64,000 nt of DNA, from the NCBI RefSeq assembly GCF_000321225.1, contig NW_004450946.1, positions 327,473-391,472 on the forward strand, written 5' to 3'. Both the position numbers and the translations under genes were made by a program. Position 1 is the stretch's first letter, and each line of letters begins with the position of its first letter. Source of the stretch: Odobenus rosmarus divergens (lineage: Eukaryota > Chordata > Mammalia > Carnivora > Odobenidae). This document shows positions 11,116 through 22,200 of the stretch, piece by piece. The notes under the pieces were generated by a model. The model was not told the DNA's origin. It saw only the letters and a list, made by a program, of their open reading frames with translations, and ran no database searches.

Positions 11116-11970
11116 ACACTTTTAGTAGTTTACAGTCACAGATTGTGTAATTGACTAATCACCTGGAGTTGCTCTTTTCAGGCTAAGATAAACTACAATC
11201 CTCATTTAACATAAGGAGGGAGCTCTATCACCACTAGGTGGTACTATAAAGTAGGTGTTAAATTCCACATTGCTTAAACTTGGTGTTGACAGCGATTTTT
11301 TTCTTCAAGGAATAAATCACTCTGAAGGCATCTTTGTCACTCCCATTAGCTCTATCTTCTCCTCCCCTAACTTTAATTTGTTAAATCACCCTGAAAATCT
11401 CTTATGTAAAAGTTCTTTGGTTTAAATAAAACGAGGGCTTCTGAGATGTGGTATTAATTCCCTGTATTCTTTCACAGTTACCTTCAAGCTCTAAACGATA
11501 CTGCAAAAGAATGCAAATAATAGTTTTCATAGCCAACTAAGCAGAAAAACCAAAATAGTATTAACAAACAAAACTTCACCACTCTTCACGATATATGTAG
11601 TTGACAAGCTAAAGCTTTTGTTTATTTTCATTGCTAAATCTTGCATGGAAAGAATGGTTCTGGTAGATACCGTGAGTTTTGTCTTTATCAGTGTGGTTCA
11701 AGCAATCAGGCTCTGGTTAATACCCAATTTAATCAAAGCTTTGCTGTTCCTGTCAACATCTCTGATGGACATTCCTAGTGGACTCAGTCCCCCAGGAGAA
11801 CACAATGGGTTCACTCCAGACAGCATTTGCCAACTTTACTCTGTGCTGTTGAAGGTTTCCATTATTCACTGGAAAAAAAGAATTCTACACCTTTTATGCA
11901 TGAAGGTCACTCTGGTGCTGATTTGTAGTATGTAGATATAGTTCCTCTCTCATTTGTGGTTAACTGGTAG
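11116..11970. other. Unique sequence
   Basis: No repeat or exon recognised. The 105-codon frame at 11618-11935 has no domain, signal peptide or other recognisable motif, and I treat it as chance. A CTCF-like motif lies at 11231. Confidence 0.45.
11231..11244 (+). promoter_or_regulatory. CTCF-like core motif
   Basis: ccactaggtggtac fits the CTCF core consensus CCASYAGRKGGCRS at 13 of 14 positions (T for C at position 12). Single motif matches are common by chance. Confidence 0.25.
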
Positions 11971-11986
11971 GAATGATTCCATTCTC

Positions 11987-12104
11987 AGGGTACTCAACTG
12001 GCTCGGTCCATGGAGTGTGTGACTCTTGATTTCAGGGCTGTGGGTTTAAGCCCCACGTTGGGTGTAGAGAGTACTTAAAAACAAAATCTTAAAAAAAAAA
12101 GAAA
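11987..12104 (+). mobile_element. Short old-type CAN SINE with perfect TSD
   Basis: Short form lacking the CT-rich region: 'agggtactcaactggctcgg', 'gggtttaagccccacgttgg', 'gagagtacttaaaaa', A tail. The 16-bp TSD gaatgattccattctc is perfect (11971-11986 and 12105-12120). Confidence 0.9.
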
Positions 12105-12179
12105 GAATGATTCCATTCTCCGAGGCCTAAGTCAGTTCAGTTCAACTCCCAGTAACCCCATTAGAACCAATGTTTCCAA

Positions 12180-12180
<1 letters not shown>

Positions 12181-12210
<30 letters not shown>
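12181..12210. repeat. (AC)n microsatellite
   Basis: About 14 uninterrupted AC units. Confidence 0.95.
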
Positions 12211-12213
<3 letters not shown>

Positions 12214-12459
12214 CAAATGTTTCCCCTACAACCACCTCAGGTCTGGAATGATATGCATAGCAAAAATAATATAGATAGAAATCTGTTAAATAGGAAATAA
12301 CATTGAATTGGCAAATCCCAAAATTAAATAACTAAAAAAGTTATGTCTACATTTATACTTATTTTTATTTCTTTCATGAAAGAACACATCTCAACAACAA
12401 TCTTTTAGTTCAGTACCTTGAAAAAAAATTCTTGGCATATTTATAAATATAAAAATATG

Positions 12460-12812
12460 TCTTATTCCATTTGGGTTGTTACAACAAAAAACCCCAGACT
12501 GGGTGGCTTATAAAAATAAACGTTTATTTCTCACAGTCCTGGAGGCTAAGAAGTCCAAGATCATGGTGTCCACAGATTCGATGTCTGGAGAGGGCTTCCT
12601 GGTTCACAGACAGCCATTTTCTCTCTGCCTCTTCACATGGCCGAAGGAGCTCTCTGGTTCTCTTTTATAAGGATACTAACCCCATTTATAAGTGTTCCAC
12701 GAACCCTCATGATCTAATCACCTCCCAAAGGCCCCACTTCCAAATACCCTCACATGGGGAGTTAGGATTTCCACATATGAATTTGGAGGGGACACAAGCA
12801 TTGAGACCATAA
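12460..12812 (-). mobile_element. MLT1-type MaLR LTR
   Basis: Antisense MLT1 landmarks occur in order: 'cagactgggtggcttataaa', 'ggaggctaagaagtccaaga', 'catgatctaatcacctccca' and 'gaatttggaggggacacaag'. It is a solitary LTR with no internal region attached. The frames through it are not genes. Confidence 0.8.
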
Positions 12813-12891
12813 GACCATATATATGTGGGGGGGAGTGTATCAGAGTGAGAAAGAATACAGGCAATTTTTAGTAAGAAAATAGTCCATTATT

Positions 12892-13089
12892 GGGCGCCTG
12901 GGTGGCTCAGTTGGTTAAGCGACTGCCTTCGGCTCAGGTCATGATCCTGGAGTCCCGGGATCGAGTCCCACATCGGGCTCCCTGCTCAACGGGGAGTCTG
13001 CTTCTCCCTCTGACCCTCTTCCCTCTCGTGCTCTCTATCTCTCATTCTCCCTCTCTCAAATAAATAAATAAAATCTTTTTTAAAAAAAA
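12892..13089 (+). mobile_element. Young CAN SINE, 19-bp perfect TSD
   Basis: Full-length element with head 'gggcgcctgggtggctcagt', the diagnostic 'ctgaccctcttccctctcgt', (AAAT)n and an A tail. The TSD aagaaaatagtccattatt is perfect (12873-12891 and 13090-13108), so this is a recent insertion. Confidence 0.95.
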
Positions 13090-13117
13090 AAGAAAATAGT
13101 CCATTATTTTCTAAATA

Positions 13118-13235
13118 AGAATCTGAACAATTGTCTACTGAACACCATAGTTCTAAGTGTTGTGAGGAAACGCAAAGAAGTAAAGGATGGATCCTACCCT
13201 CAAGAACACAGGTCCGCACGTTCTCATTGAAGAAA
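13118..13235 (+). repeat. L2-like fragment
   Basis: 'ctactgaacaccatagttct' and 'gatggatcctaccctcaaga' resemble the L2 3' region that precedes the terminal part. Heavily diverged. Confidence 0.4.
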
Positions 13236-14458
13236 ACAAGACACAAATTTAAAACAGTTTAAAACAGTACAAAGCCCCTATAACTAGATAGCAGACCGAA
13301 AGTCAGCCATGTCAAGGAGTCGGCTAAAAGAAAGTCTTCTTGAGCCAGCACAGAGAGTGATGACTTCCTGAAAGGGAAGTGACTTAAGCAGTTCATATGC
13401 TTCACATAATGTCTCTTGAGGTTCATCCATTCAATAAAAATATTTCTTAAAGTAAAGCATTCTGGTTTAGAAAGTGGTGGGAACAGAGGGCTCCTGATGA
13501 AGAACAGACTGGACAAGCAGGTTGCATCAGCCTATGGCAGACAGTTCTTGAAAGCCAGGAAAAGGAACTTTTACTCTATTTTCCTGGCCCCAAGTCAACA
13601 GCGTGCTGCATAATTGCTGAGAGGGGCTGGGAGCTGATTCTCTGCTGCCACATTCCACTCCCCACTGCTTTCATGAGTCAACGCTGTGCCACTGAGTGGC
13701 GGTGCCCGTTGCCAAACTCTACATGGGGCTGGTACATCCATATCTCCTCCTGAAGAGTTGGCACATTCACAAGTCCCATCCCACACCCCCTGGAAAGATA
13801 GCAAGAGCAAGCTCAGAACTTGGCTCATGCCTTTGTGCATGCCTCCTTAAGGTGGTGGAGCTGGAAAGGCCAGGCTTACAAAAAGCTTGAGAGGGGCATT
13901 CAAGAGGCTATGCACCAGGGCTGAGCACTGGGAGCTAGTCAGGGTCCTGATTTGGTAACTTGGGACCAGGCCTTATATTGTTGGGGGGGGGATCGAACCT
14001 TCCTGCAGAGCTGCCAAGGTGGTTTTGATTTGTGTGGGTGCAATACAAGCTCAGGAATGTCAGAAACCAACCACCAAATGCTGCAGTAATAAAAGATCTG
14101 CTGACCAAGTCAGGCTCAGAAACACAGCAATCAGACTGTGGAATTGGTGAGGGATGCAGAAAAATACAGTTTGGCTCCAAGCCAGGTTTTTGGACACAGA
14201 ACATACAAGGAAAAAAGAGTGAGGAGAGTGGTTTTTTTCCCCCAGTGAAAAACTGGACAAGGGTTAGACTGGAGAAACAGTTGTAACAACAGAGGAAAGA
14301 ATGCTTGGAGGGCCATATCCTGAGTGATCTCTTCCTACCTAAGAAGCACTTTACCTTCTATCAAATTCTAAAAAAGCAAAATTTAAGGGTCTTAGAAAGG
14401 GCAGGAGAACATCTAGGTGCCTTATTATAATCGATAGATAACTCCAAGTATTGGAATA
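13236..14458. other. Unassigned sequence
   Basis: No exon structure or familiar repeat. It includes a run of nine or more G at 13983. Overlapping short frames on both strands have no features. Confidence 0.4.
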
Positions 14459-14930
14459 TAGGTGTATTAGTTGTCTACTGCTGCATAACAAGTTACCCCC
14501 AAAACTTAGGGGCTTAAAAAACACATTTATTTTCTCAGTATGTGTGGGTCAGGAATCTGGGCACCGTTTAATTGAGTTATCCATTCAAGGTGTCTTAGAA
14601 GGTTGCAATTAAGCTGTCAGGCAGGGCTGTGGTCTCACCTGAAGGTTTGATGGGAGAAAGTGACTTCCAAGGTCACTTGCACGGTTGTTGGCAGGATTCC
14701 TTGTGAGATAGTAGAATGAGGGTCTTGATTTCTCACTGGCAGGTGGTCAGAGGCTGCCCTCAGTTTCTTGCTATATGAGCTTCACCAGCTTGCTTTATCA
14801 GAGCAAACATGCAAAAAGAGTCAGAAAGAAACAGCGTACAAAAAAAGATGAAAATCGGTCTCATATAACCTAATCACAAAAGTGGCATCCCATCACCTTT
14901 GTTATATTTTATTCATTAAAATCAACTCAC
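14459..14930 (-). mobile_element. LTR-like interspersed repeat
   Basis: The landmarks 'gtctactgctgcataacaag', 'gtgggtcaggaatctgggca', 'cacggttgttggcaggattc' and 'gtggcatcccatcacctttg' occur in the order of a well-known abundant eutherian repeat with MaLR/ERV-like ends. I do not recall its exact subfamily. Non-coding. Confidence 0.6.
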
Positions 14931-14934
14931 TAGG

Positions 14935-15690
14935 TTCAGCTCAGATACACAAAGGAAGGGAACTACAGGGTGTTAATACCAGGAGGTGGAAATCATTGGG
15001 AGCCTGTGAGAAGCTGCCGACCACTAGGGGACTGGAAGAGGAGAAATATCATGGGCTACAGTAGGATAGTCAAGATGGAAGTCATTTAGGGACTCAGATG
15101 ATGAGCTGAGTTGTATTCCTGGTGAATGTGAGTAATGGTGCAGCATCCAGAACCACAACCCACCACCACTTGAGCACTGAGAGCTCAAGCAAGAAGGCAG
15201 GCTGGAGACCTAGATTAGGCAGCATCCCATTTTGACCATGTGCAGGACTGATATACTTAATTTCATTGCACACCTCTGCACAATAAACTGGTCTGCTCTC
15301 TGGACAATTGGGTCTGTCCTTGAGAACTCTAAGGAACCCTCCTGGGGATGTGCATTTTTCAATTTCCTCCTGATTCTCAGGGAACTGACTGATGAAACTG
15401 ACCTTGGCCATGGTGTTGAACCACACAGGGAAAGGAAGCCACTTAGATGTTGGGTTTTTGTTTTTGTTTTTTTTTTGAAACAGAATAAGGCCTAAAAATT
15501 GTTTTGCCTTGATTGCTGTTGTTACTTTTCTAGAAATGGTCTCTTCCTATTTTAGACAAGGATGTAACATCTGCCTGTTCTATCTCAAAGCTCTTGTGGG
15601 AGCCAAATGCAATAATGTTCATAAATGCATTTTGAAAAGTTTTTTAAAAGGACAAATGTCAGATATTCAAACCACATAGTGGTGTTATTA
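14935..15690. other. Unassigned sequence
   Basis: No gene recognised. The antisense 110-codon frame (15094-15426) has no recognisable motif. A T-rich run lies at 15451-15476. Confidence 0.4.
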
Positions 15691-15705
15691 TGGTTGTTGC
15701 TTTAA

Positions 15706-15828
15706 TTTTTTTTAAGTTTTTAAAGTTTACTTAAGTAATCTCAACACCCAGCACAGGGCTTGAACTCAGGACCCCAGAATCAAGAGTCCATATGCTCTTC
15801 CAACTGAGCCAGCCAGACCCGCCTCACT
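15706..15828 (-). mobile_element. Old short CAN SINE
   Basis: Antisense short form: 'tacttaagtaatctcaacac', 'cacagggcttgaactcagga', 'aactgagccagccag'. TSD gttgttgctttaa is perfect over 13 bp (15693-15705 and 15829-15841). A 23-A run follows the right TSD. Confidence 0.9.
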
Positions 15829-15862
15829 GTTGTTGCTTTAAAAAAAAAAAAAAAAAAAAAAA

Positions 15863-16430
15863 ACTTTATCAGAGAAGATCAAAGCCTTCAAGATTCCTTT
15901 TGGCTCCTTCCACTCCTTCTGTTCTCAGGATAGCTAATCCCTATACCCCAAGAGAAGGCCTCTTCTTTATGACTTTGAGATGTGTACCTTCATCTCAGTC
16001 TCCTGGTCCTTGAGTTCAGGCCCTTCTCTTCTCAGGCCAAGGATACAGACAACCCTCATGCTTGTCTCCACATGCCACTTAGTTTTGCCAGATCTTCTTT
16101 CTGAAACACTTCTTATCACCACATCACTCTGTGTGTGAAGCACAGAACTCTCAGCCCACACTTGGGGCCTCCTGTCACCACGGCATTGACTGATTCCCCC
16201 AAGCGACCAGCCCCATGGCCCCTCTGCCCAGACCCATGGCCTTCCTGAGGTCCTGCCCCTGTGCATGGAAGCAGAGGACATGGGTCTATTCTCTGATTCT
16301 TATACCTACCATGACTGCTTGCTCTCAACTTTCCTCAGCACTTTTGTGCTGGATTGCACCCCTCTTCCTGTCTTAAATATTGACTTGAAATCATTTCTAA
16401 AAATCATAGATGTCACTAACTGAAGATATA
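15863..16430. other. Unique sequence
   Basis: Slightly GC-richer, with overlapping 104- and 70-codon antisense frames (15967-16328) and no recognisable protein features. No repeat seen. Confidence 0.4.
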
Positions 16431-16431
16431 T

Positions 16432-16570
16432 TTAATCATCACAATTGCTCAACAAAGTAAATATAATAATCCTCATTTTATGGTTGAAGAAACCAAAGCT
16501 CAGGGCTACACAGTTGGTAAAGGTCAGACCCAAAACCCAAACCCAGGCCCATGTGCTCCTTCTACCCAGG
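16432..16570 (-). repeat. MIR SINE
   Basis: Antisense MIR core: 'aatcctcattttatggttga', 'aagctcagggctacacagtt', and a terminal 'acccaggcccatgtgctcct'. Confidence 0.75.
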
Positions 16571-17535
16571 GTGCCCCGCGATGTCTCTCCTATTAGATTG
16601 TGAGACACCATGTTTTCTGAGTCTTTTGACTCCCCACAGTAACTGGGTATTTTGCCCCAGGGTAGAAAACAAAGTGACACGTACAAACTCCTGACAGACA
16701 CACACATTTCTGCCACTATTTATTAATGCTGATAAATTCCAATGGATAAAAAAGGTTAACTTGTATTATGTGAAAAAAAAAAACCAGAAATGTTAATGAA
16801 ACTGTTATAATTCTGGTAACAATGCATGTCCATATTAAATATGAAGGCTGAAGATGTTCCATTTCCAGGAGGTTAAGTCTGACTCTGTGCCATTAAATAT
16901 CTACATTAAAAGAAGTATCATACCATCTTTAGATTTCTTCATTTACATGAAGAGACTCCAGGGTGTAACACTTTAATCTAAAAAAAGTACTAACTAAAAG
17001 TAACCGTTACCATGGCAACACACTGCATGCATTAGTAGTCTCCAAAGGCAAAGCACTTTGGAAATGAACATTTAAAGACACCCCAGACTAACCGAAACTC
17101 CAGGGAATGGATTTTAAATCACTGTTAATACTTGGAGTTTCATTCTTAGGTTCAGAAGTAGATCACAGAGCTTGCCCCACAAAGACATTATTTTTAAATT
17201 AAAAGACAGTATTTCATTAGTGAGTGATTACGGATTTTCTATATGTATTTCTTTAGGAACTCAAAAAATGGATTTTAAAATGTGTCTGGATGCGTAAGGT
17301 CCACAAATAGCTGTGACAATTTGGCAAAAGAAGGGTCAGGGGTTGTAGGGCGCTGCCCCTATGTGAAGTCATACCACAAAGTTGGAGCAAAAAGAAATTT
17401 AGTTCTGGCAGAAGAAACGCAAAGAAATAAATGCAGCCTGTGGGTGAGCCCACAAACTACCACACGCAGGCTTGGGACAGGCACAGGAGAGCAGTGGGAC
17501 TCCAAACCAGAGGGGAAAGACTGATGTGTTAGCAG
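16571..17535. other. Repeat-free unique block, candidate conserved element
   Basis: Almost 1 kb without any recognisable transposon, flanked by a MIR and an L1M. It contains the palindromic 'ccatattaaatatg' near 16831 and a perfect RFX-type X-box at 17006. Freedom from repeats in such a dense landscape suggests constraint, but only a cross-species alignment can show it. No exon or long open frame. Confidence 0.4.
17006..17019 (+). promoter_or_regulatory. RFX X-box motif
   Basis: gttaccatggcaac fits GTNRCC-N2-RGYAAC with both half-sites intact. RFX factors bind such imperfect palindromes in ciliary and MHC class II genes. Whether it is bound here cannot be judged from sequence. Confidence 0.45.
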
Positions 17536-17724
17536 CAGTGATTGGGAAAACTGTCTCAATAGATGGACGGCATAGAGCTAGATCCCTACCTCACACTGTA
17601 CAAAAAAGGCAAAGTCCTATTGGATTCAATACCTAAATATGAAAAGTAAAACCATAAAACTTTACAAAAAGATGAAGAAAATGTCTTGGACACCTCAGGG
17701 AGGAGATTATTTAAACAAGATCTT

Positions 17725-17841
17725 TTTTTTTTTTTAAGTTTTATTTATTTAAGTAATCTCTGTGCCCTATGTGAGGCTCAAACTCACAAGAGTCATGATC
17801 AAGGGTCACACACTCTTCCGACTGAGCCACACATGTGCCCC
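17725..17841 (-). mobile_element. Short CAN SINE, 15-bp perfect TSD
   Basis: Antisense short form: 'tttaagtaatctctgtgccc', 'gactgagccacacatgtgcc'. TSD tttaaacaagatctt is perfect (17710-17724 and 17842-17856). Confidence 0.92.
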
Positions 17842-18007
17842 TTTAAACAAGATCTTAAATGCACAAATGAAAGGATAAAATATGATGGATAAGACAACAT
17901 AAAAATTAAACATTTCTGTTCAGTGAAGTCATCTTAGTCAAAGTTAGCAGAAAACAATAATCTAGGAGAGGATATTTGAAATGAATAAAATTGACATGGG
18001 ATTAATA

Positions 18008-18220
18008 TATAGAACAATTCTGTCTGAGAGAGTCTGCTGCAATGATAGAAATGTTTTAGGTCTATGCTACTTTTGGCTATTGAGCACATGAAATGTGATT
18101 AGTGTAACTGACTAGTGTAACCAAGCCACTGAATTCTTAATTTTACTTACCTGTGATTAATTGTAATTCTAATAGCAGCATGGGACTAGCTGCTATCCTC
18201 CTGGATGGCACAGATCTAGA
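18008..18220 (+). mobile_element. hAT/Charlie-type MITE in L1M
   Basis: 'atagaaatgttttaggtcta', 'tggctattgagcacatgaaa' and 'tgggactagctgctatcctc' match a common hAT-type MITE (the 'tggctattgagcacttgaaatgt' family). Subfamily name not assigned. The terminal repeats are worn and no clear 8-bp TSD remains. Confidence 0.6.
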
Positions 18221-18290
18221 ATATACAAGGAACTCTACAAATCAGTAAGACAGAAAACTCAAAATATGAATGGACAAAAAGAAAAGAAAA

Positions 18291-18690
18291 TGGCCTTACC
18301 TAAACTTTTTACCTTAATTCTCCTCCATTCCCATTTCTTTGCTTATTTTATTTTTATTTTATTTTATGTATGTATTTCTATAATGTGCCCCAAATCCCTT
18401 TCTGGTGGTGAAATGGAGCATACATACCTAGCAACAATTCCCTCCCAGGGACCAGCTACCCTGGCTGAGGCTGGCCTTACAGGGTCTTTGAGTTTCTCCA
18501 AGTTGGACCAGCACTGGCCAGGGATGAAGCTCCACATTCTTGTGTACTGTACACAGGCCCCAACTTTGTGGGAACTTGTTTATTCAAGTTCATTTTAAAG
18601 AAGAAATAGATTTATCAATTGCTTGACGAGAATCTAAGACAGTAAACAAAGGGCTCAGTGATGTTTCCAACTCCAAACAAACTAACACTT
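18291..18690. other. Unassigned sequence
   Basis: No repeat or exon recognised. The 110-codon frame at 18266-18598 starts inside L1M DNA and has no gene-like features. Confidence 0.4.
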
Positions 18691-18711
18691 AGGGTATATG
18701 TTACATTCTTT

Positions 18712-18965
18712 CAATAAGTATACTTTTTAATCCCCATCACCTATTTGACTCATTCCCCACTCACCTCCCCTCTGGTCACCATCAGTTTGTTCTCTAAAGT
18801 TAAGGGTCTATTTCTTCTCTCTCTCTCTCCCCTCTTTGCTCTTTTGTTTTGTTTCTTAGATTTCACATATGAAGATATTTGGAAATGACATATCTGATAA
18901 GGGGTTAATCTCCAAACTATATAAAGAATTTATACAACCAAACACCCAAAAAACAAAGAACCCAC
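18712..18965 (-). mobile_element. Twin-primed carnivore L1 lacking its polyA end
   Basis: 18712-18875 is antisense carnivore L1 3' UTR ('ttaatccccatcacctattt', 'accatcagtttgttctctaa'). 18876-18965 is sense-orientation ORF2 text ('gacatatctgataaggggtt'), i.e. a 5' inversion. The perfect 14-bp TSD atgttacattcttt lies at 18698-18711 and 18966-18979. The usual terminal 3' UTR and polyA tract are absent. Confidence 0.75.
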
Positions 18966-18979
18966 ATGTTACATTCTTT

Positions 18980-20298
18980 TGTATTTTGTTTACATAGTTA
19001 TGTTTACATAATTTGTTTATTTAATTATGTTTACATAATTAAGAGGAAATTTTAACATTGTATAAAGCTTTCAGGCAAAGAGAAAATGGAAGAAAGTATA
19101 ATTTACTACTTAAAGTGAACAGGAACAATATTTCGGATTATTCTTGTCATCACACTCTCAGAGATAGATAATCCAGGTAGAGTGGCCCAGAGGAAAGGAA
19201 CCAGTCACAAAGAGGAGGAGGGGTGCTCCGTGGGAAAGCAGGGGATGGTTCACTCCTCCCTATCGGGAAACTGGCATTGAAGCCTTGCGGCTGTGCCAGA
19301 CATGTCACTGAACAAGGAAATATGGGTAAAACGAACATTGTTTCGCTCTGAAAAACACTTTGAGGGAGGAACTATTTTTTCCCTGTATTAGGTCACAAAA
19401 GCAGGAAGTTTACCACGCCAGGGGTATTAAAACGAAGGATATGAAATTGTCCTTTTTCCAGGACAAAAATGACAACTTAAGATGGTTCAACCATACCGCT
19501 CTCAACCAGAAAAGGCATCCGAACCTCGCTGAGAGATGAGAGGAGAGTTCGCGTGCTCCAATTTCAGGGGTGAACAGGACAGACAAGCTTCAGATCCAAA
19601 AGGGTGGCAAGGAGAGGCAAGAACAGCAAGCAGTCTGCAGAGAAATTTAGCAAAATTGAGCTGTACTGTGTAGACAGCCCTCAGGCATCAGTACCATCAA
19701 AAAAAAAAAAAGAAAGAAATAAAAAGAAGTCGGAAAACCCCACGACTATCCTGACAATAGATGCCATTGATCTTCAAAGCTCCAAGCCAAGCATTGCGGC
19801 TTAAACGTATTTTTGTTGAATTGATGAATCTTTAGAGTAAGTAAAGCAGCTATGGGAACAAGCCCCAGTGTTTTCCACGGCGCCTGGAAGACCATGCTAC
19901 TCCCTGCAGGTGCCCAGGCTGAGCACGCAGGCAGCTCCCCCTGGCGGTCCTGGGTGCTCAGGGGGTGCACGGAAGCCTGCAGATGGGGGCCGCTTAGACC
20001 CAAGTGTGGTGAAAAGTGCAGGGGTGTCCAATTCTAAACTCTGGTTTTATTGGCTGCGAGATCTCTTCTGTTTTATATTTTATGATGAATAATAACGGTT
20101 CATGTTTTCTTTCGTTAAAAATGCATCATAAAGTTCGGGGGAGGAATAAGACACATACACTGGGAGATTTCAAAGTTAAAGCTCTGCATCTGTGTAGTTA
20201 AAAAAAATGTATCATTAAAGAAATATCCCATTTGGTTCTGAAACATCACGAAGTGATTTAAGAAGTTTGTGGTAAAAATTGGTTTAAGTGTTCAAAAT
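18980..20298. other. Unique sequence
   Basis: Near 18985-19041 a 'tatgtttacata' unit recurs three times. 19850-20000 is GC-richer and contains 'gctccccctggcgg' (19934-19947), a weak antisense CTCF-like match. An A-rich stretch lies at 19700-19730. No exon or gene recognised. Confidence 0.4.
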
Positions 20299-20310
20299 AA
20301 CACGGCCTCT

Positions 20311-20641
20311 CTGAAACAAATAATGCAATATATGTTACAAAAACAAAAAACAAAAAAAGAAGATAGCAGGAGGGGAAGAATGAAGGGGAGTAAATCGGAG
20401 GGGGAGAAGAACCATGAGAGACGATGGACTCTGAAAAACAAACTGAGGGTTCTAGAGGGGAGGGGGGTGGGGGGATCGGTTAGCCTGGTGACGGGTATTA
20501 AAGAGGGCACGTTCTGCGTGGAGCACTGGGTGTTATGCACAAACAATGAATCACGGAACACTGCATCAAAAACTAATGATGTAATGTATAGTGATTACAT
20601 AATAATAAAAATTTAAAGAAAAAAATACTTAAAAAAAAAAA
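20311..20641 (+). mobile_element. Carnivore L1 3' end with 12-bp TSD
   Basis: Sense L1 3' UTR: 'gggaagaatgaaggggagta', 'aaaacaaactgagggttcta', 'gagcactgggtgttatgcac', ending AATAATAAAAATTTAAAG and polyA. TSD aacacggcctct is perfect (20299-20310 and 20642-20653). The 115-codon frame here is non-coding. Confidence 0.92.
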
Positions 20642-20768
20642 AACACGGCCTCTGTATAAAACTTCTCAGGCAGTTGTTTGACTGAACTTCCCAGTAAAGT
20701 TGGTTGGGCTACTTGTTAATTTTTTTGTAACAGTAAGGGTCAAACCTTTGATTTAGAAATGATCTTGG

Positions 20769-20967
20769 AGGCACCTGGGTGACTCAGTCGGTTGAGTGAC
20801 CCACTCTTGGTTTGGGCTCGGGTCATGGTCTTGGGATCCTGGGATCGAGCCCCTCATGAGACTCTACCTTCAGCGGGGAATCTGCTTGAGTTTCTCTTTC
20901 TCTCTCCCTCTGCCCCCCTCCCTGCTCTCCCTTTCAAATGAATACATAAATCTTTAAAAAAGAAAAA
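20769..20967 (+). mobile_element. CAN SINE
   Basis: Diverged full-length element: 'aggcacctgggtgactcagt', 'gggatcgagcccctcatgag', CT-rich part, A-rich tail. TSD agaaatgatcttgg / agaaatgactttgg (20755-20768 and 20968-20981). Confidence 0.9.
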
Positions 20968-20994
20968 AGAAATGACTTTGGTGTAATTTAAAGC

Positions 20995-21110
20995 TTTGAG
21001 TCAGGCAAAGTCGGGTTCAAATTGGCTTCAGCCAGACAGCAAAGTGTGGATTTCAACCCTCTTAACTTCCACACACCTCAATTTTCTCATCTGTAGTATG
21101 GGTTATTTTG
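20995..21110 (+). repeat. MIR SINE
   Basis: Sense MIR: 'tcaggcaaagtcgggttcaa' and 'cacctcaattttctcatctg', with the 'cagtttcctcatctgt'-like block. Diverged. Confidence 0.55.
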
Positions 21111-21545
21111 AAAATAAAGAAAGTGGGAATATCCTTTTCTGTTCTCTTCTCTTTGGAAGGGATTTTCATCCACTTGCCATCCCTTTCTTATGCTGGTATG
21201 GAAGAGCGGGTTCCATGATGTGACCCCCAAGTACAGGGGAAGAAGTCAGCCCAGAGTCGTCATCCCAGGCCCACTCCTGGGAACAAAATTAGTTCTGATA
21301 GACTCTTCTAGGAGAAGAACAAGGAAGTGAAGCCAAGGGCCTCACCCTGCAGCCCACCAAGGCCCCAGCCAACTTTTTCCAGGGTGTCCTGTTCCTGGAT
21401 CCCCAATTTCCTCCAGAGCCCAGCTGTAGCAGTAACTCGAGTGATCTTCATCTTCATGGCCTGAGCTCTAAGGCCCCAGAGACTGTGGGAGGTGAGAAAG
21501 GGAGAGTCTTGCCGCTCTCTCAAGGGCTCTTCGGAAATACAAAAT
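21111..21545. other. Unique sequence
   Basis: No gene or repeat recognised. Confidence 0.4.
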
Positions 21546-21560
21546 GAGAATTACACTTTA

Positions 21561-21761
21561 TTTTTTTTTTTTAAAGATTTTATTTATTTATTTGAGAGAG
21601 AGAGAGAATGAGAGATAGAGAGCACGAGAGGGAAGAGGGTCAGAGGGAGAAGCAGACTCCCCGCTGAGCGGGAAGCCCGATGCGGGACTCGATCCCGGGA
21701 CTCCAGGATCATGACCTGAGCCGAAGGCAGTTGCTTAACCAACTGAGCCACCCAGGCGCCC
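21561..21761 (-). mobile_element. Young CAN SINE, 15-bp perfect TSD
   Basis: Antisense full-length element with the 'gagggaagagggtcagaggg' diagnostic of the young subfamily. TSD gagaattacacttta is perfect (21546-21560 and 21762-21776). Confidence 0.95.
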
Positions 21762-21796
21762 GAGAATTACACTTTAAAGTTATTTCAGAGCAGTGT

Positions 21797-21827
<31 letters not shown>

Positions 21828-21828
21828 A
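21797..21828. repeat. (TTTTG)n simple repeat
   Basis: T-rich repeat at the 3' (polyA) side of the neighbouring antisense L1. Confidence 0.85.
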
Positions 21829-22200
21829 TTGTGGTAAAATACATATAACAGAATTTACCATCTTAACCATTTTTCAGTGTACAGTTTGGTGGGGTTAAAT
21901 ACAGTCATGATGTTCAGCCATCACCACCATCCACATCCAGAACTTTTTTCGTCTGGCAAAACCAAGCCTCTGTACGCATTAAACGTTAACTCCCCATTCC
22001 TCCCTTCTCCCAGCCCCTGGCACTATAGACACCCCTGTGTCTATGCCTTCGACTACTCTAGGAAACTCATCTACATGGCATCATACAGTATTTGGGTTTT
22101 TATGGCTGGCTTATTTCACTTACCACAATATCCTCCACGAACCATAAGCTTCATCCATGTTGTAGCAGGTGTCAGAACTCATGGATCACAAATATGCAAA
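21829..22200 (-). mobile_element. L1M 3' UTR, antisense
   Basis: 'attgtggtaaaatacatata', 'gccatcaccaccatccacat', 'tggcttatttcacttaccac' and 'catccatgttgtagcaggtg' are the antisense L1MB/MC-type 3' UTR in order. The 142-codon frame across it (21877-22305) is not a gene. Confidence 0.8.

Larger units (their letters stand above)
17540..18290 (+). mobile_element. L1M ORF2 fragment with SINE and MITE inside
   Basis: Sense L1 ORF2 C-terminal text: 'agagctagatccctacctca', 'atttctgttcagtgaagtca', then after an interruption 'gaatatacaaggaactctac'. A SINE (17725-17841) and a hAT MITE (about 18008-18220) split it. Frames are broken. Confidence 0.65.

Noticed and set aside
12181..12210. CRISPR-like array
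   Set aside because: Dinucleotide microsatellite; no spacers, and this is mammalian DNA.
13978..14000. Retroviral primer-binding site after a G run
   Set aside because: Only a vague resemblance; no LTR boundary or tRNA complement could be shown.
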